DNA of 64,000 bases, taken from contig VZRR01004515.1 in NCBI GenBank assembly GCA_013398015.1, positions 323,249 to 387,248 of the forward strand, written 5' to 3'. Source of the DNA: Oreocharis arfaki (lineage: Eukaryota; Chordata; Aves; Passeriformes; Paramythiidae). The position numbers were made by a program, and so were the translations under genes. How positions within the stretch are numbered: position 1 is the stretch's first letter; every line of letters starts with the position of its first letter. The notes under the pieces are model-generated. The model was given only the letters and a program-made list of their open reading frames with translations, made no database searches and had not been told where the DNA came from. Below are positions 26,796-38,579 of the stretch, one piece after another.

Positions 26796-29189
26796 TAACA
26801 TGCTGTATTATTTTTGTTACTGAGACATTTATACTCAGTCCTCATATTACGTGAATATTTCTGTGTCCCAGTTCATTCTAGCAGCCTACTGGCCTCTGTT
26901 TAAATTTCCCCAAGATATGTGCAAGTCAGAAAAATACCTTGATGACAGCTTGTGAAAGCGTCTTGCTTTTGCACTCATATACATGCCCTTGGACAGCTGA
27001 TCAGCAGAAATTTAGTACTTACATAGCTGAGCACCCCTAAAGCTGATTGGGATTCATGAGCCCTGGGTCCTGGGCTGGGACAACCTCAGGCTCTTGTTCC
27101 CTGGTTCTCCACATTCACAGCATCTCAGGACAGGCCACCTGACCTCCATATGTGGAAACTGCCCAACTCTGATGATGTTGGATAGACCCCCACCTAATAT
27201 GTTCAGGATCTACATTGTCCACACTGGTAGATGGAGAGAGAGGCTTGCTAGGCTTACATGGCAGCAAGCACTCCCAGCTTTTCCTAGATAGCTTTTAGAT
27301 ATCTTGTCTTCTAAAAATTACAGGATAGATATTGTTGATAAGAGCACTGATGTGTCCCCAGACCTTAAATGAAACTTCTAGAGGAATGGGCAAAAAAATT
27401 TGGTTTCCTCAGCAGAGCATGATTAAATTGCTGCTTAGTTCACAATGCTGACTACTGACTTTTGCATCATTTTGGTGTTGCTAGACATGTACTGCTTGTA
27501 AGGACAATTAGCAGAGCAGAGAGAAAAGCAGCAGATGCTAGAAGTGCACAGAGTTAGATTACTCATTATGATGTCATGAAGAATCTTTTTCAGACAAGTG
27601 AAAAGGTTGGTATTAAACCAAAAAAATCGTAGACCAAATAATTATTAAAGAAATAATATGAAGATTTCAGGAAAGAGTAGCAGAAAAATCAGTGTCTTGC
27701 AGTACTCTAAAACATGTGCTTGCCTGAACTACAGAGGGAAGACACCAACATACGTGATGGAGATTCTATTCTCCCTCTTCCTCCCCACTCCTGTTCCTTC
27801 TTTCCTTTAGTATTGGTTATGTGGTGGGTTTGGTGTGTTCCATGTTGAACCAAAAGACAATGTGTTTTAAAGTTTCATAAACCTTTAAAAACTCATTAAC
27901 TGATTATCTGCTCAGAGGTAACAATGAGAAAATATTTAATAACCATTATCTGGAGCCTTTGTGCATATTTTACAGCAGTTTTTCAGTCTAGTAAGACCAA
28001 CTAGAAATACGTACTTGCCATTTCAAAGATTTATTCTCACAAGTACCTGATGCGTGTAAGGTAGAAAGCAAGTCTCATGAGACAAGTACCTCCTGCTCTC
28101 AAAAGCACTCTGCTCCACATTTACGGTTCTCTTTGTTTCCTTAAAAACAAATGTACTTTGTTTTTTCTCTTGCCAATCCTATTTGTGAATTTGAAACTAA
28201 ATGGCATTTGTATGCCATCATTCTGTATGGCATCAGTTCATTGATGAAGAATTATGCATGCGGAAAATGTCAGACTTTCTCCCCGCAGAAACTCTATTCT
28301 TCACAAAAGCTACTATTGGTATAGAATATATATGTGCACTTCTGCAAAATCTTATTTGAGAGGTGCATTTGTATGGCATGCACTGATATAAGAGACAAAA
28401 GATTCAGCAATGTCAAGTTCTGTAAACAAACCACTCCAAGGAATTAACATTAACACATAATTGTATGTTTTTACTATGTCAGACATGTCACAAAAAAAAA
28501 GAACTTGAATTGTGATCATAGTAATTAATTTTTCCTCTCCCATTTGAAACATGCCAACTTATTATGGCATTGAGGATGATAGATTCTGGTCTGCCATTTT
28601 AGTGCATCATATATTTACATTTCCATATGAAGAATCATTACCAAAAGATGCTAACAGGATGAGACCTATATATAAACATGTCTTTAAGTATGACCACTAC
28701 CTTTACATTAAGGCCTGGAGGTCTTTAGAAAAAAAAGAGGGAAGGCTAGGCAAGAAAAATAAAGCAAAACAGATATTTTGTCCTCCAAATCAGGTAGGTC
28801 TAGAAATCACAGTGATGAAAAGCAGGATTGTAGAGAATTGTACCAGTTTGAAAAGACAGAAAATGTAATTTTTCCATCTGCTCTTAATCTGACCATCTTT
28901 GCTTCATTTTTGCTGTATTAACAGTGTGTCCAGGGTGAGTGGGTGGCTGAGCTTCCAGTTCTGTGGTATTCTTTCTTCCAGTTCTGTGGCTTTCCTGTTC
29001 TGAAGTGGAAATTTCTATGTTCTGACATATAATGCAAAGGAAAAAAAAGGTGAGGAAAAGAAAAAAAGGAAAAATGGAAAGGTACTGATTCAGATGATGG
29101 GAAGCTGTTTCCAAATACTGTTACCAAAAGCACATATTTAGGTGCCCTTATATTGTGTGGTTTTACCAATAAGCCCAAGGGGCTCCTTC

Positions 29190-29480
29190 TTTGCCGCCAC
29201 CCCCTTCCTCGAGCCTTGCGCTCTGCCTGCCTGATCCCATCCGACAGTAGAGCTGATACCGCACTAATCCCCGCAAGTTTGGGACTAATGAACTAACTGC
29301 TGGGCTGCCGCCACGGAGCTTGGTCCCAAACTATACTGTACTTCACACTCGATTTATTCTCCAGATGGCGAGACTGCGCAGCCCTGCCGCGAGGGACCAC
29401 CTCTTCCACTGGAGTGTAAAAGTGGACGGATGTTGTTTTCTTTGCAGATTTGATAATTCAGAGCTGGAAACTCATGAGGA
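29190..29480. promoter_or_regulatory. CpG-enriched block with a TAATCCC motif: candidate regulatory element
   Basis: About 14 CpGs occur in roughly 240 bp inside AT-rich DNA. It contains TAATCCC (29265-29271), the optimum site for K50 (OTX/PITX-type) homeodomains, and GACTAATGAACTAA nearby. A cryptic promoter or unannotated noncoding exon is an alternative. Confidence 0.35.
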
Positions 29481-31139
29481 CGGTTAGTTATTAGGTTTAA
29501 TGGGTGCCAGTCGAGCCAGCAATATGCGTATTCCCATTTTTAATTTCAGTGTCTGTGTGTCTGAGTAGCAATGGATTTGTCAGCAATGCTGCGTCACCAA
29601 AACCTTTATCTTCACCAGTTGGCGTAGCTGCACATGGTTATGAACCTCTTCCTGTGTCCTCCTCAGAGTCAAACAGAAGGGGTGCTAAAGTAGCCACCCT
29701 GACCAACCTTTTTTTTACCTCAGTGAGCTTTCCAGCACAAGTTGCAAATTCAGTGTATTTTAATAGTATTGCTATTTACTATGAAGCTCTCTGTTGTCTT
29801 TCTCTCTTGTTCAGTTTGATAAAGAACCCAACTCGCATGGGTTCCAAGGAGGATACCACCATCTCAAGCTACCTGGGCATGAAATGTTTTACTTAATGAT
29901 TGGGTTTATTTCTATGTCAGCTATTCTTTCATGACAAAATATTATCTGATATTGTAGTTCTCATGTCAAGAACAGGGCAAATATTTTTCTCACCAGTCCT
30001 TAAAAATTCTGGTTTTACCGTTCTTTACAGTAAAGGTATTATTGTATCAAGGACTCCTTTTTTCTCTGTTACAACGTTGAAGTAGTTTACCTACGTTGGA
30101 CCTTTAGCTTTTGCGTGAATCCTACAATAAGAATAACATCTACTTTTCCCTGCATAATGAGGCAGAAAAGGCTCTCCCTTTCCTCCATGTTTTTAGTACA
30201 TTTAGTCAAAGGCTTTACTATATATTTTTTTATTTACCCATGAAGTGTTTTATTGGAAACCTCTACGGGGACCTGATGTTCCCCACTAACATCAGTTGGA
30301 TTTCCTCCATGGTAGGAAGCGTAGGCACTGAGTCAGCCCCCTCACAAGCTCTGGCTTTGGCAGCCAGGTCCCATCAGTTCGTTCCACAATTAAAAACATA
30401 AATTGATTCTTGCTGTGGAAACTATAGTGACTGGAAGTATTATATCATGGAAATAAAACGTTTCCATTCCTGGGGTGTCTAGGCAGACAGATCTAAAACA
30501 TAGCGGTTCTAAGAAAATGCATCAATTCTCAACCCAACAGATGGCATGGGTGTGTTAACTAACATAGCAACATATTTTCTATTAAAATATGGGAAAAAAC
30601 AACAACCCCCTCCCCATGTTTGTTGGTTGGTATAAATTCAGTGAAGTTGTTGGTTATTTTTGGGATATGTACCAGAGGGCTGCACATTTAGTTTATGTAA
30701 ATTGATAACAGCAACAGCCTGTTAATAAGGGTTTTGTATGGAAATATACCTAGAAAGACATGATCTGTCTTTTTTGGGAAGGGAGGTTGCAGGCTGAGGA
30801 GAAAAATAGATATGAGATGGCGTAGTGCTCATTATTATATTTTGAAAAAAAAATCATAACAAATTAAGCTGCAAGTTTGCTAGGGATGTGCCTTCAGTTG
30901 GAATCGGGTGCTGCCTTAGAGAATACTTTGGGGAGATCTCTCTTTTGGAAATTGGATTGGTGTGTGCTGAAACGGTGATAATCTGACTTTAATTAAAAGC
31001 ACAAATTGATTTGGAGTGTGTTTTTAAGCTACCCTTCTGCATCATATCCAGAAACTTTCAGCCCAGCCCTAGAAACCCATTAGCCCATGTCAGAGAAGGA
31101 AAACATAGGGGATTTGTATTTCCCGGTATTGGCATCATA

Positions 31140-31760
31140 ATGTTCGGTTTACCTAATTTGGAAGAACCATTTCAGACAGCCGTGCGCCGGAGCTGTCTTC
31201 CAGATGGATATGTTTGTACTAAACTGCGTGCATCTTTATGTGGCTTTCCTAATGGTCCCAGACAGAGTCCATTCACAGCAGTTCGAATGTTTTGGGTTGC
31301 ATTTTCCAGAGATTACCTCTGAGCATGCCCCTTGATTGCAGCCCAGGGATACGTACATGGGTGCCTTGTTCCTGTCTGTCCGATTAACGGGCATATGCTC
31401 CCAACCTTCGGAGAAGCACGGCTAGTAGCCCCAAGCTGAAGGCTGTTCACTTCAGATTTCATTAACTTTCTGCTTCATTATTCCTTCCTTTTAACCAGTT
31501 AGAGCCGCCAATTGCTTTACTCTAAACTTACCCTAATTATCAGGGGTCCCAGCCCTGTAAATCAGTACACTGCAGAGCTGTCTTGAACTGGCCTGGGAGA
31601 CCCTGTTCTCATCGGTCCTGACAACTGTAAGCTACTGTTCCCTCACACTGTTTAACTCAGACCACATTGGGAAACCACCTCTGCCCTTCTTGCTGGCAGA
31701 GGTTTGCATCCGTCTGGTTTAAATCTACTGTCATGCGCTCTCTTGCTGATTTGTATTAGC
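31140..31760. promoter_or_regulatory. Low-repeat, CpG-containing block: candidate conserved noncoding element
   Basis: Roughly 600 bp with about 15 CpGs, no low-complexity tracts, and blocks such as GATTAACGGGCATATGC and CCCTAATTATCAGGGGTCCC. Base composition and information density differ from the surrounding intron. Coding is unlikely, because the open frame at 31011-31322 ends within it and shows no homology I can see. Confidence 0.33.
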
Positions 31761-32787
31761 CTGGATATTAACTTCGGTGATTTTTTTTGTTGTTTTTTCC
31801 CTTTGTGTTTGCCTGTTTTCTTGAAAAGCATCTCTATTCAGCAACTGCATATTGTTAAAGTCATTCCTGAGCCTCCATGAGTGAGGAGCTTTAAAGTTTT
31901 ATTAGCCCCATAAAAACTCTTCACAAATGAAATGACTTTTGATAAGTGTGCATTTTGACAATGCAAATTTATTAGGGGCTGTTGGTGAGTGGAAGGAATT
32001 TGGGGTTGAAACTTCAGTTGGCAGGAAGCAGGGAGCCCAGCACCCTCCTTCGACCCCTACCCCCTTCTCCAGGCCAAGAAATGTTTTTCATTTCAGAAAA
32101 GCATGCCAGTATTCTTCATGCAAATCAACTATTAAACAGATTTGTAAATTTCCATTCACAAAAATAGCAAACGACCAGGGGAAGCATGTGTCTTTGGAGA
32201 TTTTATTTTGTGCCAACAGAATACTCTTTTATGTGGTCTAAGAAAAATCTTAGAGTTATTTCAGTGTTGTTTTCATATGCCAGTTGTGAACTCTATTACT
32301 GCCTTTAATGCACTTTGAATACATGGATTAAAGGAAAGCCAAAGAAGTATATGTACATCTGTACTTTTTGACGTTCAGGCCATATAGATCTGAACTACAA
32401 AAATGAATTTTTCAATGCAAATTTAAGAGCATGTCATTTTTGAGAGAGAGCACAGTTAGTGCAACTCATTATGTTAGTGTAAAGATTTGTGTTGCACATG
32501 TTCAGCACTAGCAGACACAAAAGTCTTGTTTTCTGCAAGTGGTAGAAACCCCATGCATTGAATTTACCAGTTATAAAGAAACATTAAAGAGGAAGGTAAA
32601 ATGGTGAGGTTCTGGTGATGACTGCTTCAATAAAGTCCAAGAGTGACAGACATTTTGTGGACACCACCATTCTGGCTGTCTAGATTTTCCCCCTTATCAT
32701 TTCAACAAGTTTTCTTGCATTTTTCTGTCAATAGAAAACATGCTTTCTTTTTATTTTCTTGTGCACCTGAACTCGTATATATTGTAG

Positions 32788-32976
32788 AGAGAAGCAAGAC
32801 TGACCATTGTGAAAACCCTTGAAGAGTTTGACTTTGGCCATGCGGAAAAGTGTGTCAGGATAAACTCTGTGTCCAGCGGCCTTGCAGAAGAAGATCTAGA
32901 GGTGCTTTTGCAGTCCAAGACCCTTCCTTCAAGCATGATGTTGCCAAAGGTTGAAAATGTTGAGGAAATAAGATGG
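32788..32976 (+). CDS. CLYBL: CLYBL coding exon (probable exon 3), 63 codons
   Basis: The exon reads in phase 0 from REARLTIVKT to VENVEEIRW and closely matches human CLYBL from about residue 84 to 146. It contains KCVRINSVSSGLAEEDLE, with the conserved substrate-binding Arg, and LPSSMMLPKVE, a TIM-barrel strand. The acceptor is ...TATATATTGTAG and the donor is TGG|GTGAGT. The exact start is slightly uncertain, because a second AG two bases on (start 32790) would give a split first codon. The 63-codon phase-0 choice gives the same spacing as human. An open frame beginning with ATG at 32809 is only the internal part of this exon and not a separate start. Confidence 0.96.
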
Positions 32977-33724
32977 GTGAGTACCAACAACGCAGTAGGT
33001 CTTGACTGAAGCTTTTGGGCCAAGTTCACACAGGCGCAGAAATGAATGACTGTGAGTTAGGAGGAAGGCTGCAAATACCATGTGATGTTGTTTCTTGGCT
33101 GAGGTAATTGGGAAGTGCATCCACTTAAATGTGTGTGTGATGTGCTGTATCAAAAGCATATATGGAACACGTTTATAAAGAAAACCAGGTGTACTTCTCC
33201 CACAGCTGACAAAGAACCAATACTGCTGTCAGAATATATTATCAAAAATAGAAGGGTAAGTGCCTGACTCTTCTCTAACTACCCTAGCAAGCAAAATTAC
33301 TGTCTATCCAAGAGCCTTAGTTACGTGCATTGGAAGCAGGAGATGGGAAATCATGTTGGCAACACATATGAAAAAATGGGTTGGGGGGAAGGTCACTCCT
33401 TGGGGCAACTGGAGGAACAAACAGGAAGCTTTTAACTAGTGTTTTTAATTAGCACAGATATTATTTCCTGAACAGTTCTCTACTTCTTCCTTTTTAATTG
33501 CTGACAGGTGTGTTTGTGTTTCACAACTGACTTTTCAGCCAATAAAAACCTGAAATGTAAATGGTTGGCATGTCAAATTACTTAAGAAAACTTTGAAATA
33601 GGCCCAATTATGCTATAATTGTTTTAATTGTCAAAAAAGAGGGATGCTTGTTTGGATATACCATTATTTCTGTAACATGCCAGTAAAGGAATAATGCTTA
33701 ATTATTCACTTTATATTTTTGCAA

Positions 33725-34060
33725 ACCGCTAGCTGAGCAACTAGCACGCGTGCAAGCTGTGATGAAAGGCAGGCAGACGTATTAGGATCTATTTTAATCT
33801 CAGCATCTAACCTTGATCAAACCCCTGAGATAGGCCTGAGCTCACAATGGAGCACAGCCCCATGCGCCGGGTATGTGACAGGCCCCGTCCGTTCTGTGGC
33901 GCTGCCCCTTCGGCCGCCACCACTCACCATGGAAGGTTCACCATCCCCTTCCACCAACGGGTAATTAAATTAGCCAGAGTACACCTCTCAGGGTTTACAG
34001 CCATGTAAGTGTTAGACGTAACTTGTCAGTGATGAATATTCATGATACCAAAATGGCAGA
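33725..34060. promoter_or_regulatory. Candidate enhancer in CLYBL intron (TAATTA site and ATGAATATTCAT palindrome)
   Basis: This block in the intron after the first visible exon has about 13 CpGs, a homeodomain core TAATTA at 33962-33967, and the perfect 12-bp palindrome ATGAATATTCAT at 34032-34043, which resembles a POU-dimer site. It is repeat-free and flanked by AT-rich low-complexity DNA. Confidence 0.4.
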
Positions 34061-34429
34061 GCCCTTGCTGCCACCAAGTAGGTTTTGCAGAGATAGGGGA
34101 TGCCGGGGCTCTTTGTCCCCTTATCCTTTTCCACTTTCCCTCTCGCTAACTTTTATTTCCATCATGGAAAACAAGCCAGCCCCAGAAACTTCTGCCTCAT
34201 TGTCTTTCTTTTGCTTCCCTCTCCCTTTGCCCAGCCTTTGCACACAAAGAACATACTCTGCCTAACGCCGCTGCCTTCTTTCCCCAATCCCCCAAAAATT
34301 CACTGCAGCATGATTTCTCAGCCTCCCAGAAGCTGTTTCTTTCCCCCCAGGCACACCCGCTCCCCCCCTTCATTTTTATTTATGTGCAGCAGAAAACCTG
34401 GAGGCTGATGCACAACTAAAAGATGGGCT

Positions 34430-34760
34430 TACTTGTTTTCTTTTGTGTGAGAATCTCTTGCTTTCCTTTTGTCCCTAGTGTGGGTACTTGTTTGACTGGC
34501 ATGGCTTATTGGACTATAACAAGCGTAACTCTCCCTCCTTTGTGGCGGGACAATTCTCCCACAAATCCCGACCAGTGTGCATTCTTCCCGACACACTATT
34601 GGGTGTGCACTGGAATTGAAAGAATTGCTGAGGCCTTGCTACTTCATCCCCTCCCCAAGCTTTGTGGGGTTTTTTTTTTCCTCCGCCTTCTTTTTTTTTT
34701 TTCCCCTTTCTCCCTGAAATTAACACTTTACCGGGCCGGAAACATTTAATCGTCTCCTTT
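34430..34760. promoter_or_regulatory. Possible conserved noncoding block
   Basis: A repeat-poor segment (about 34440-34660) with scattered CpGs (AAGCGTAAC, GGCGGGAC, CCCGACC, CCCGACAC) in an otherwise pyrimidine-rich intron. It runs into T-rich low complexity after 34670. Evidence is texture only. Confidence 0.22.
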
Positions 34761-36532
34761 TGAAAAAAAAAAAAAAAATTAATTGAAACTTCTCCACTCG
34801 TTACCTTTTGTATTGGTGCTTATTGCAAATCTTTTACAAGGGAGAGGAAGGGAGGCAATATTTAATTAAATGTGGGTTTTGGTTTTTTTTTTTTTTTTCC
34901 TTACTTTCAAAACAAAAGATAGGAAGAATCCCAGGAGTGTGACTTTTAAAATATCTAAAAATAAAACAAGAGCTCTGGTCTTTAACTTGCACCTAAAATA
35001 TACACACAGTAGCACTTTTTAACTTTTTTTTCGTCTTAAAAAAATAAAAACCAGATAGAAGTCTTAAGAATATATGCTGATACCATTATATTACCTCATT
35101 TTCTGCATTTGCCTGGGTGAACTTTACTGTTTTCTGTCACTGTAGTAACCTGCCATACTGTACAGAGTGAATTGAATTTTTTTTTTCTCTTTGCACATTT
35201 TTGAGTGGAATTCTCTTCACTAAAGAAAAGTTACCAAGAGGGCCATGGTGATGATGCAGAGCAGAGATGGGAGGGAAGAATTCTTCATCAGAGAAATCTG
35301 TGATTTATTTTGGCCTAATTGTAAAGTTACTGCAAATTGCTGGAAAGCTTTTTTTTTTTTTCAAGATCTGGGTGATTAGATTTTCCTTCTTTTGGGGAGG
35401 GGTGGTGGGGGGAAGCTAAAAGGGGAAATAACACCTCTAATCCAGCTTCTGGTAAATAGGCTGCCAGCTTTTAAAATGAGTTTCCTTTCTATTAGTCAGA
35501 ATATTATGCTAAGCCTTAAGCATTAGTTTTTTATGTTGCCATAGCAGCCTTATTCCTGCAGGGTTGTGACCTGCGATGATTACAGTACAAAGCTTATAGG
35601 GTCTTGAAACCCCCTTTGAAGATGAAAAGTCTTTGATGGTTTATATTTATGCAAATCTCTTAGATATGATTTACCCAACTGAGACTGAATGGAGAGATGA
35701 TTAAAATTCCCTTTCCTTTGATATCCATTAATAGTCGAATATTCCTTAAATTTAAAATATATGCATATGTGATTTTTGTCTTTATTTACTAACATTTTTG
35801 CAGTACCTGCAATATGTTTATCTTGACGCAAATTGCTCGATCTGGACAGATATAATACACTTACAATATAGGGCTGAAGGTTTTTTCCCCCTTTTTTTTT
35901 TTTTTTTTTTCCTTTTGAAAGGGGAAAAATCTGTGCAAGAGCTTTTGTATGTTTCCAGATGATAGATTTTGGAATTTGGGCTACCCCACTGGCAGCTCAG
36001 AGCTAGCTGTGAACTGGTCTCATGGAAAAAATTGGCAAGCTTTGGTCTTCAAAGAATTAAACTTCCTTTTTAAGGCCTTCCTAGGTAAGCTAAAAAATTA
36101 TGAAGAAAAGCCTATTGAACAAAAGGGTAACGGTGCCGTAATGAATAATACGGATGCCACTTAGAAGGCTGGGGAGCGCTTCCAGTGATGGCAGTGCTGG
36201 ACCTGAAACAAAACCGGACCTCAGGTACAGCAGCACTTCATTGTTTTCCAGAGCCCACGGATTTGCATTTCACTAAGCCAGGGTGAGAGGTGCTAAGCTT
36301 GGATTTTTATTTTTTTTTCCCCTTGCAAACCAGCCTCCAAATTTAGAAACGCATGGGAATGCTGCAGTTTCAAATCACAGGCCTTCTTAAAAGCTGTTTT
36401 AACTTCTTTAATTATCGGGTTTTGGGGTGGGGAGGGGTGTTTGTTACAGTCAGGTGAATATTTGCCATGTTGTACATACATGTAGACTGTTCTTTTTTTT
36501 TCCCTCTGATAGCTCATTCTGTCTAGTTTTAG

Positions 36533-36634
36533 TTTTCAGACAAATTCTTACATCACCTAAAAGGCCGAACACTTGTAGAACCAATGAATTTTATCCCCTT
36601 CGTGGAAACTGCAATGGGCTTGCTGAATTTTAAG
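36533..36634 (+). CDS. CLYBL: CLYBL coding exon (probable exon 4), 34 codons
   Basis: The exon is in phase 0 at both ends and reads FSDKFLHHLKGRT, then LVEPMNFIPFVETAMGLLNFK. It aligns residue for residue with human FADKFSFHLKGRKLEQPMNLIPFVETAMGLLNFK-type sequence. PFVETA carries the Glu that serves as a divalent-metal ligand in the CitE/HpcH family. Two AG acceptors are close together (ending 36532 and 36539). The upstream one is preferred because it supplies the two residues (Phe-Ser) expected after the Trp of the previous exon and keeps the frame. The donor is AAG|GTAAGA. Confidence 0.96.
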
Positions 36635-38485
36635 GTAAGAAAGTTTTGAAGTGCTCATATTTAGCCATCTCAGCAAACTAGGATAAGCAGAACACTCCTC
36701 AGTCTCTCCCTGATTTCACCAAGGAAAAGAGGTTAAAAAGTACAAAACACATTGTTCAAGCCCCAAAAACATTTGCACGTTGAACTCTGATGTTTGTATT
36801 GTAAAGGCCTTCATAAATTCAAAATATTCCAGTGACAGAAGAGTTCTAGACAGCGCACACCAAATAACAAAACCTCTCTTCATTCCTACTATTGTTTTGA
36901 ACACACTTGGAGTGGAAATGGGCATCTCCAAAGACCTGGAATACTCAGTTTCGCAGTATACATGGCTATTTAGTAGCTGTCAGACTCAACTTTTGTATAC
37001 GCTCAATTTGAAATAAAAATTAATAATCCTTTCACTATTGCTAAACCTGAATCTTTATAATGGTTTCTACTAATAACATTACAACCAAATTCCATGTTAT
37101 TGTTTCTTTGTGTGCATGATGGAGTGTTTAATGCTAAAATTAGAAGTAGAATTAGCTTTGAAAATACCTAAAGAACACACTCATCTTTTAGGGTAATTTT
37201 AGATCAAATCTGATTTATAAAATTCATTTTAATATAAATCACTCCCCAACACTTACTATCAAGTCCAGGTTTTTCAGAAAGGCAAGGCAGCGTGGTAATG
37301 AAACGGGAGAACTTGTGCATGCACAAGGAACTCTGCGTTCCCCTCCCAAGCTCTAAGGGAAAAGTTTCAGACCAGCTGAGGACACACAGATCAGAAGTAC
37401 CTCCAGAAGCACCTCACAGGCAGCCCGATCGTTTGATACAGCCATTTATCTTACAGCACAAGCTGACCTATCTGGGAGCATAATAAAGCAGTAACCAAAT
37501 GGACACGCTCCTGTCCGGTGTGCAAACACAGAATTAGATCATATTTTAAACGACTGAGGTTTTTCTTCACCTACAGTATTTTATAGTGGAGGTTTAATGT
37601 TGTGGTTGCTGATGCTGGCAGGAGAGTTGCCTTTTAAAGCACACTGTTAAAGAATAATTTTGTGTCCCACCAGCTGCCATAGAAGAACACCCTTTAGTAG
37701 AGCTGGTAATTACATGTCGCTCTCCATGTGCCTTAGCCTTAAAAGATACTAATATTATCCAAACATCAATATAAAATAGCAATATTACTCTACTCATGAA
37801 ACAGCTACAGCGGCAAAATCTTTTACTTTTATTTTAATGCTTTTCTGCAGCACTTGTTGCATTTTTAACTTCCTTAGCTTATTTTTAGTTATATATAGCA
37901 GAAGACTTTAAATTGGCAATCCTTCTATCCTGTAATGAACTTAAAATAATTGCAAACCATTCATATTAATTATTTCATAAAAGAGATTCTGATCTTTATG
38001 CTGTTTCTCATGCAATAAATTGCATACCAAACTAGTCAAATTTTATACTTTTTGTTTGTTTTTTACACAGTATTTGCCAAATTTTGTCTCATATTGTTAC
38101 ACGAATATCTGANTCAAATTTTATACTTTTTGTTTGTTTTTTACACAGTATTTGCCAAATTTTGTCTCATATTGTTACACGAATATCTGAAGTAGTGGTC
38201 ACAGTAACACCCGGGGCATAATGTAAACCAGAAGGTGGGGAACCTGTTATTGATCTCCTGTATTTGCAATCTGGGGATATAGGTGCTTAGGGAAAGAAAA
38301 ACACTTTTTCTCTTTTGCTGAGTCATTTTAAAGCACTGTGCATTGTTGAGCATCTACAGTGGCTTTGCTTAATAGGAGCAATTTTCTTGGAAAGATTTTG
38401 GTAATGCTGAGTTGCTGTAATTCCCTCTGTAGTCTCTCCGCATCCTGCATTTCTGTAGACATTAATACTCTGTTCTCATTTGAAG
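36635..38485 (+). other. CLYBL intron (1851 bp) containing an assembly join
   Basis: The intron is AT-rich, starts GTAAGA and ends CTCATTTGAAG. The pyrimidine tract before the acceptor is weak. The true intron is probably 78 bp shorter than shown, because it contains a perfect 77-bp duplication around a single N (38036-38190). No coding sequence or recognisable repeat family was seen. Confidence 0.88.
38036..38190. repeat. Perfect 77-bp direct duplication separated by one N (probable assembly artefact)
   Basis: Bases 38036-38112 and 38114-38190 are identical from TCAAATTTTATAC to GAATATCTGA, with a single N at 38113 between them. An exact copy with an N precisely at the junction is what a scaffolder leaves when two contigs overlap but were not merged (a negative gap written as one N). 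A real recent tandem duplication would not place an ambiguous base exactly at the boundary. Confidence 0.92.
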
Positions 38486-38579
38486 GCTGTCTGTGAGGAA
38501 GCACTGAGAGCAGGATCCCAGGCTGGCTTTCATTTGGATGCAGTTGTCTTTGGAGGAGAGGATTTCCGTGCCAGCATAG
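38486..38579 (+). CDS. CLYBL: CLYBL coding exon (probable exon 5), 94 bp
   Basis: The exon enters in phase 0 and leaves with one base of a Gly codon. It reads AVCEEALRAGSQAGF, then HLDAVVFGGEDFRASI. GGEDF supplies the Asp that pairs with the upstream FVETA Glu to hold the catalytic Mg ion in this family. The donor is ATAG|GTTGTT, weaker than consensus after +2 but phase-correct: the split codon G+GT gives the Gly that precedes ATSS, as in human. Reading through the donor gives a non-homologous tail (CYFSLYYK), confirming the exon end. Confidence 0.95.

Larger units (their letters stand above)
1..32787 (+). other. Presumed large CLYBL 5' intron (no coding exon recognised)
   Basis: I found no exon encoding the CLYBL N-terminal segment (VPGND or DCEDGVA-type motifs) in this stretch, so it is most simply read as one intron upstream of the first visible exon. 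Alternatively, a short or diverged exon was missed by eye. Most of it is AT-rich, unannotatable DNA with short homopolymers (for example T16 at 2163-2178). Exceptions are listed separately: CpG-enriched blocks, a CR1 fragment, small tandem repeats, a CA microsatellite and a single N at 7526. Moderately GC-rich stretches at about 2720-3800, 7060-7480, 10380-10960 and 17040-17300 carry only overlapping open frames on several frames and strands, none resembling a known protein. Confidence 0.6.
32977..36532 (+). other. CLYBL intron (3556 bp)
   Basis: The intron starts GTGAGT and ends TCTAGTTTTAG. It holds two regulatory-looking blocks (about 33725-34060 and 34430-34760), listed separately, and several homopolymers: A16 at 34763-34778, T16 at 34883-34898 and T19 at 35892-35910. 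No coding sequence was seen. Confidence 0.9.

Noticed and set aside
36540..36634. Alternative acceptor for the FSDKF exon (AG ending at 36539)
   Set aside because: It would drop seven bases and break the reading frame. The upstream AG preserves both frame and the human spacing.
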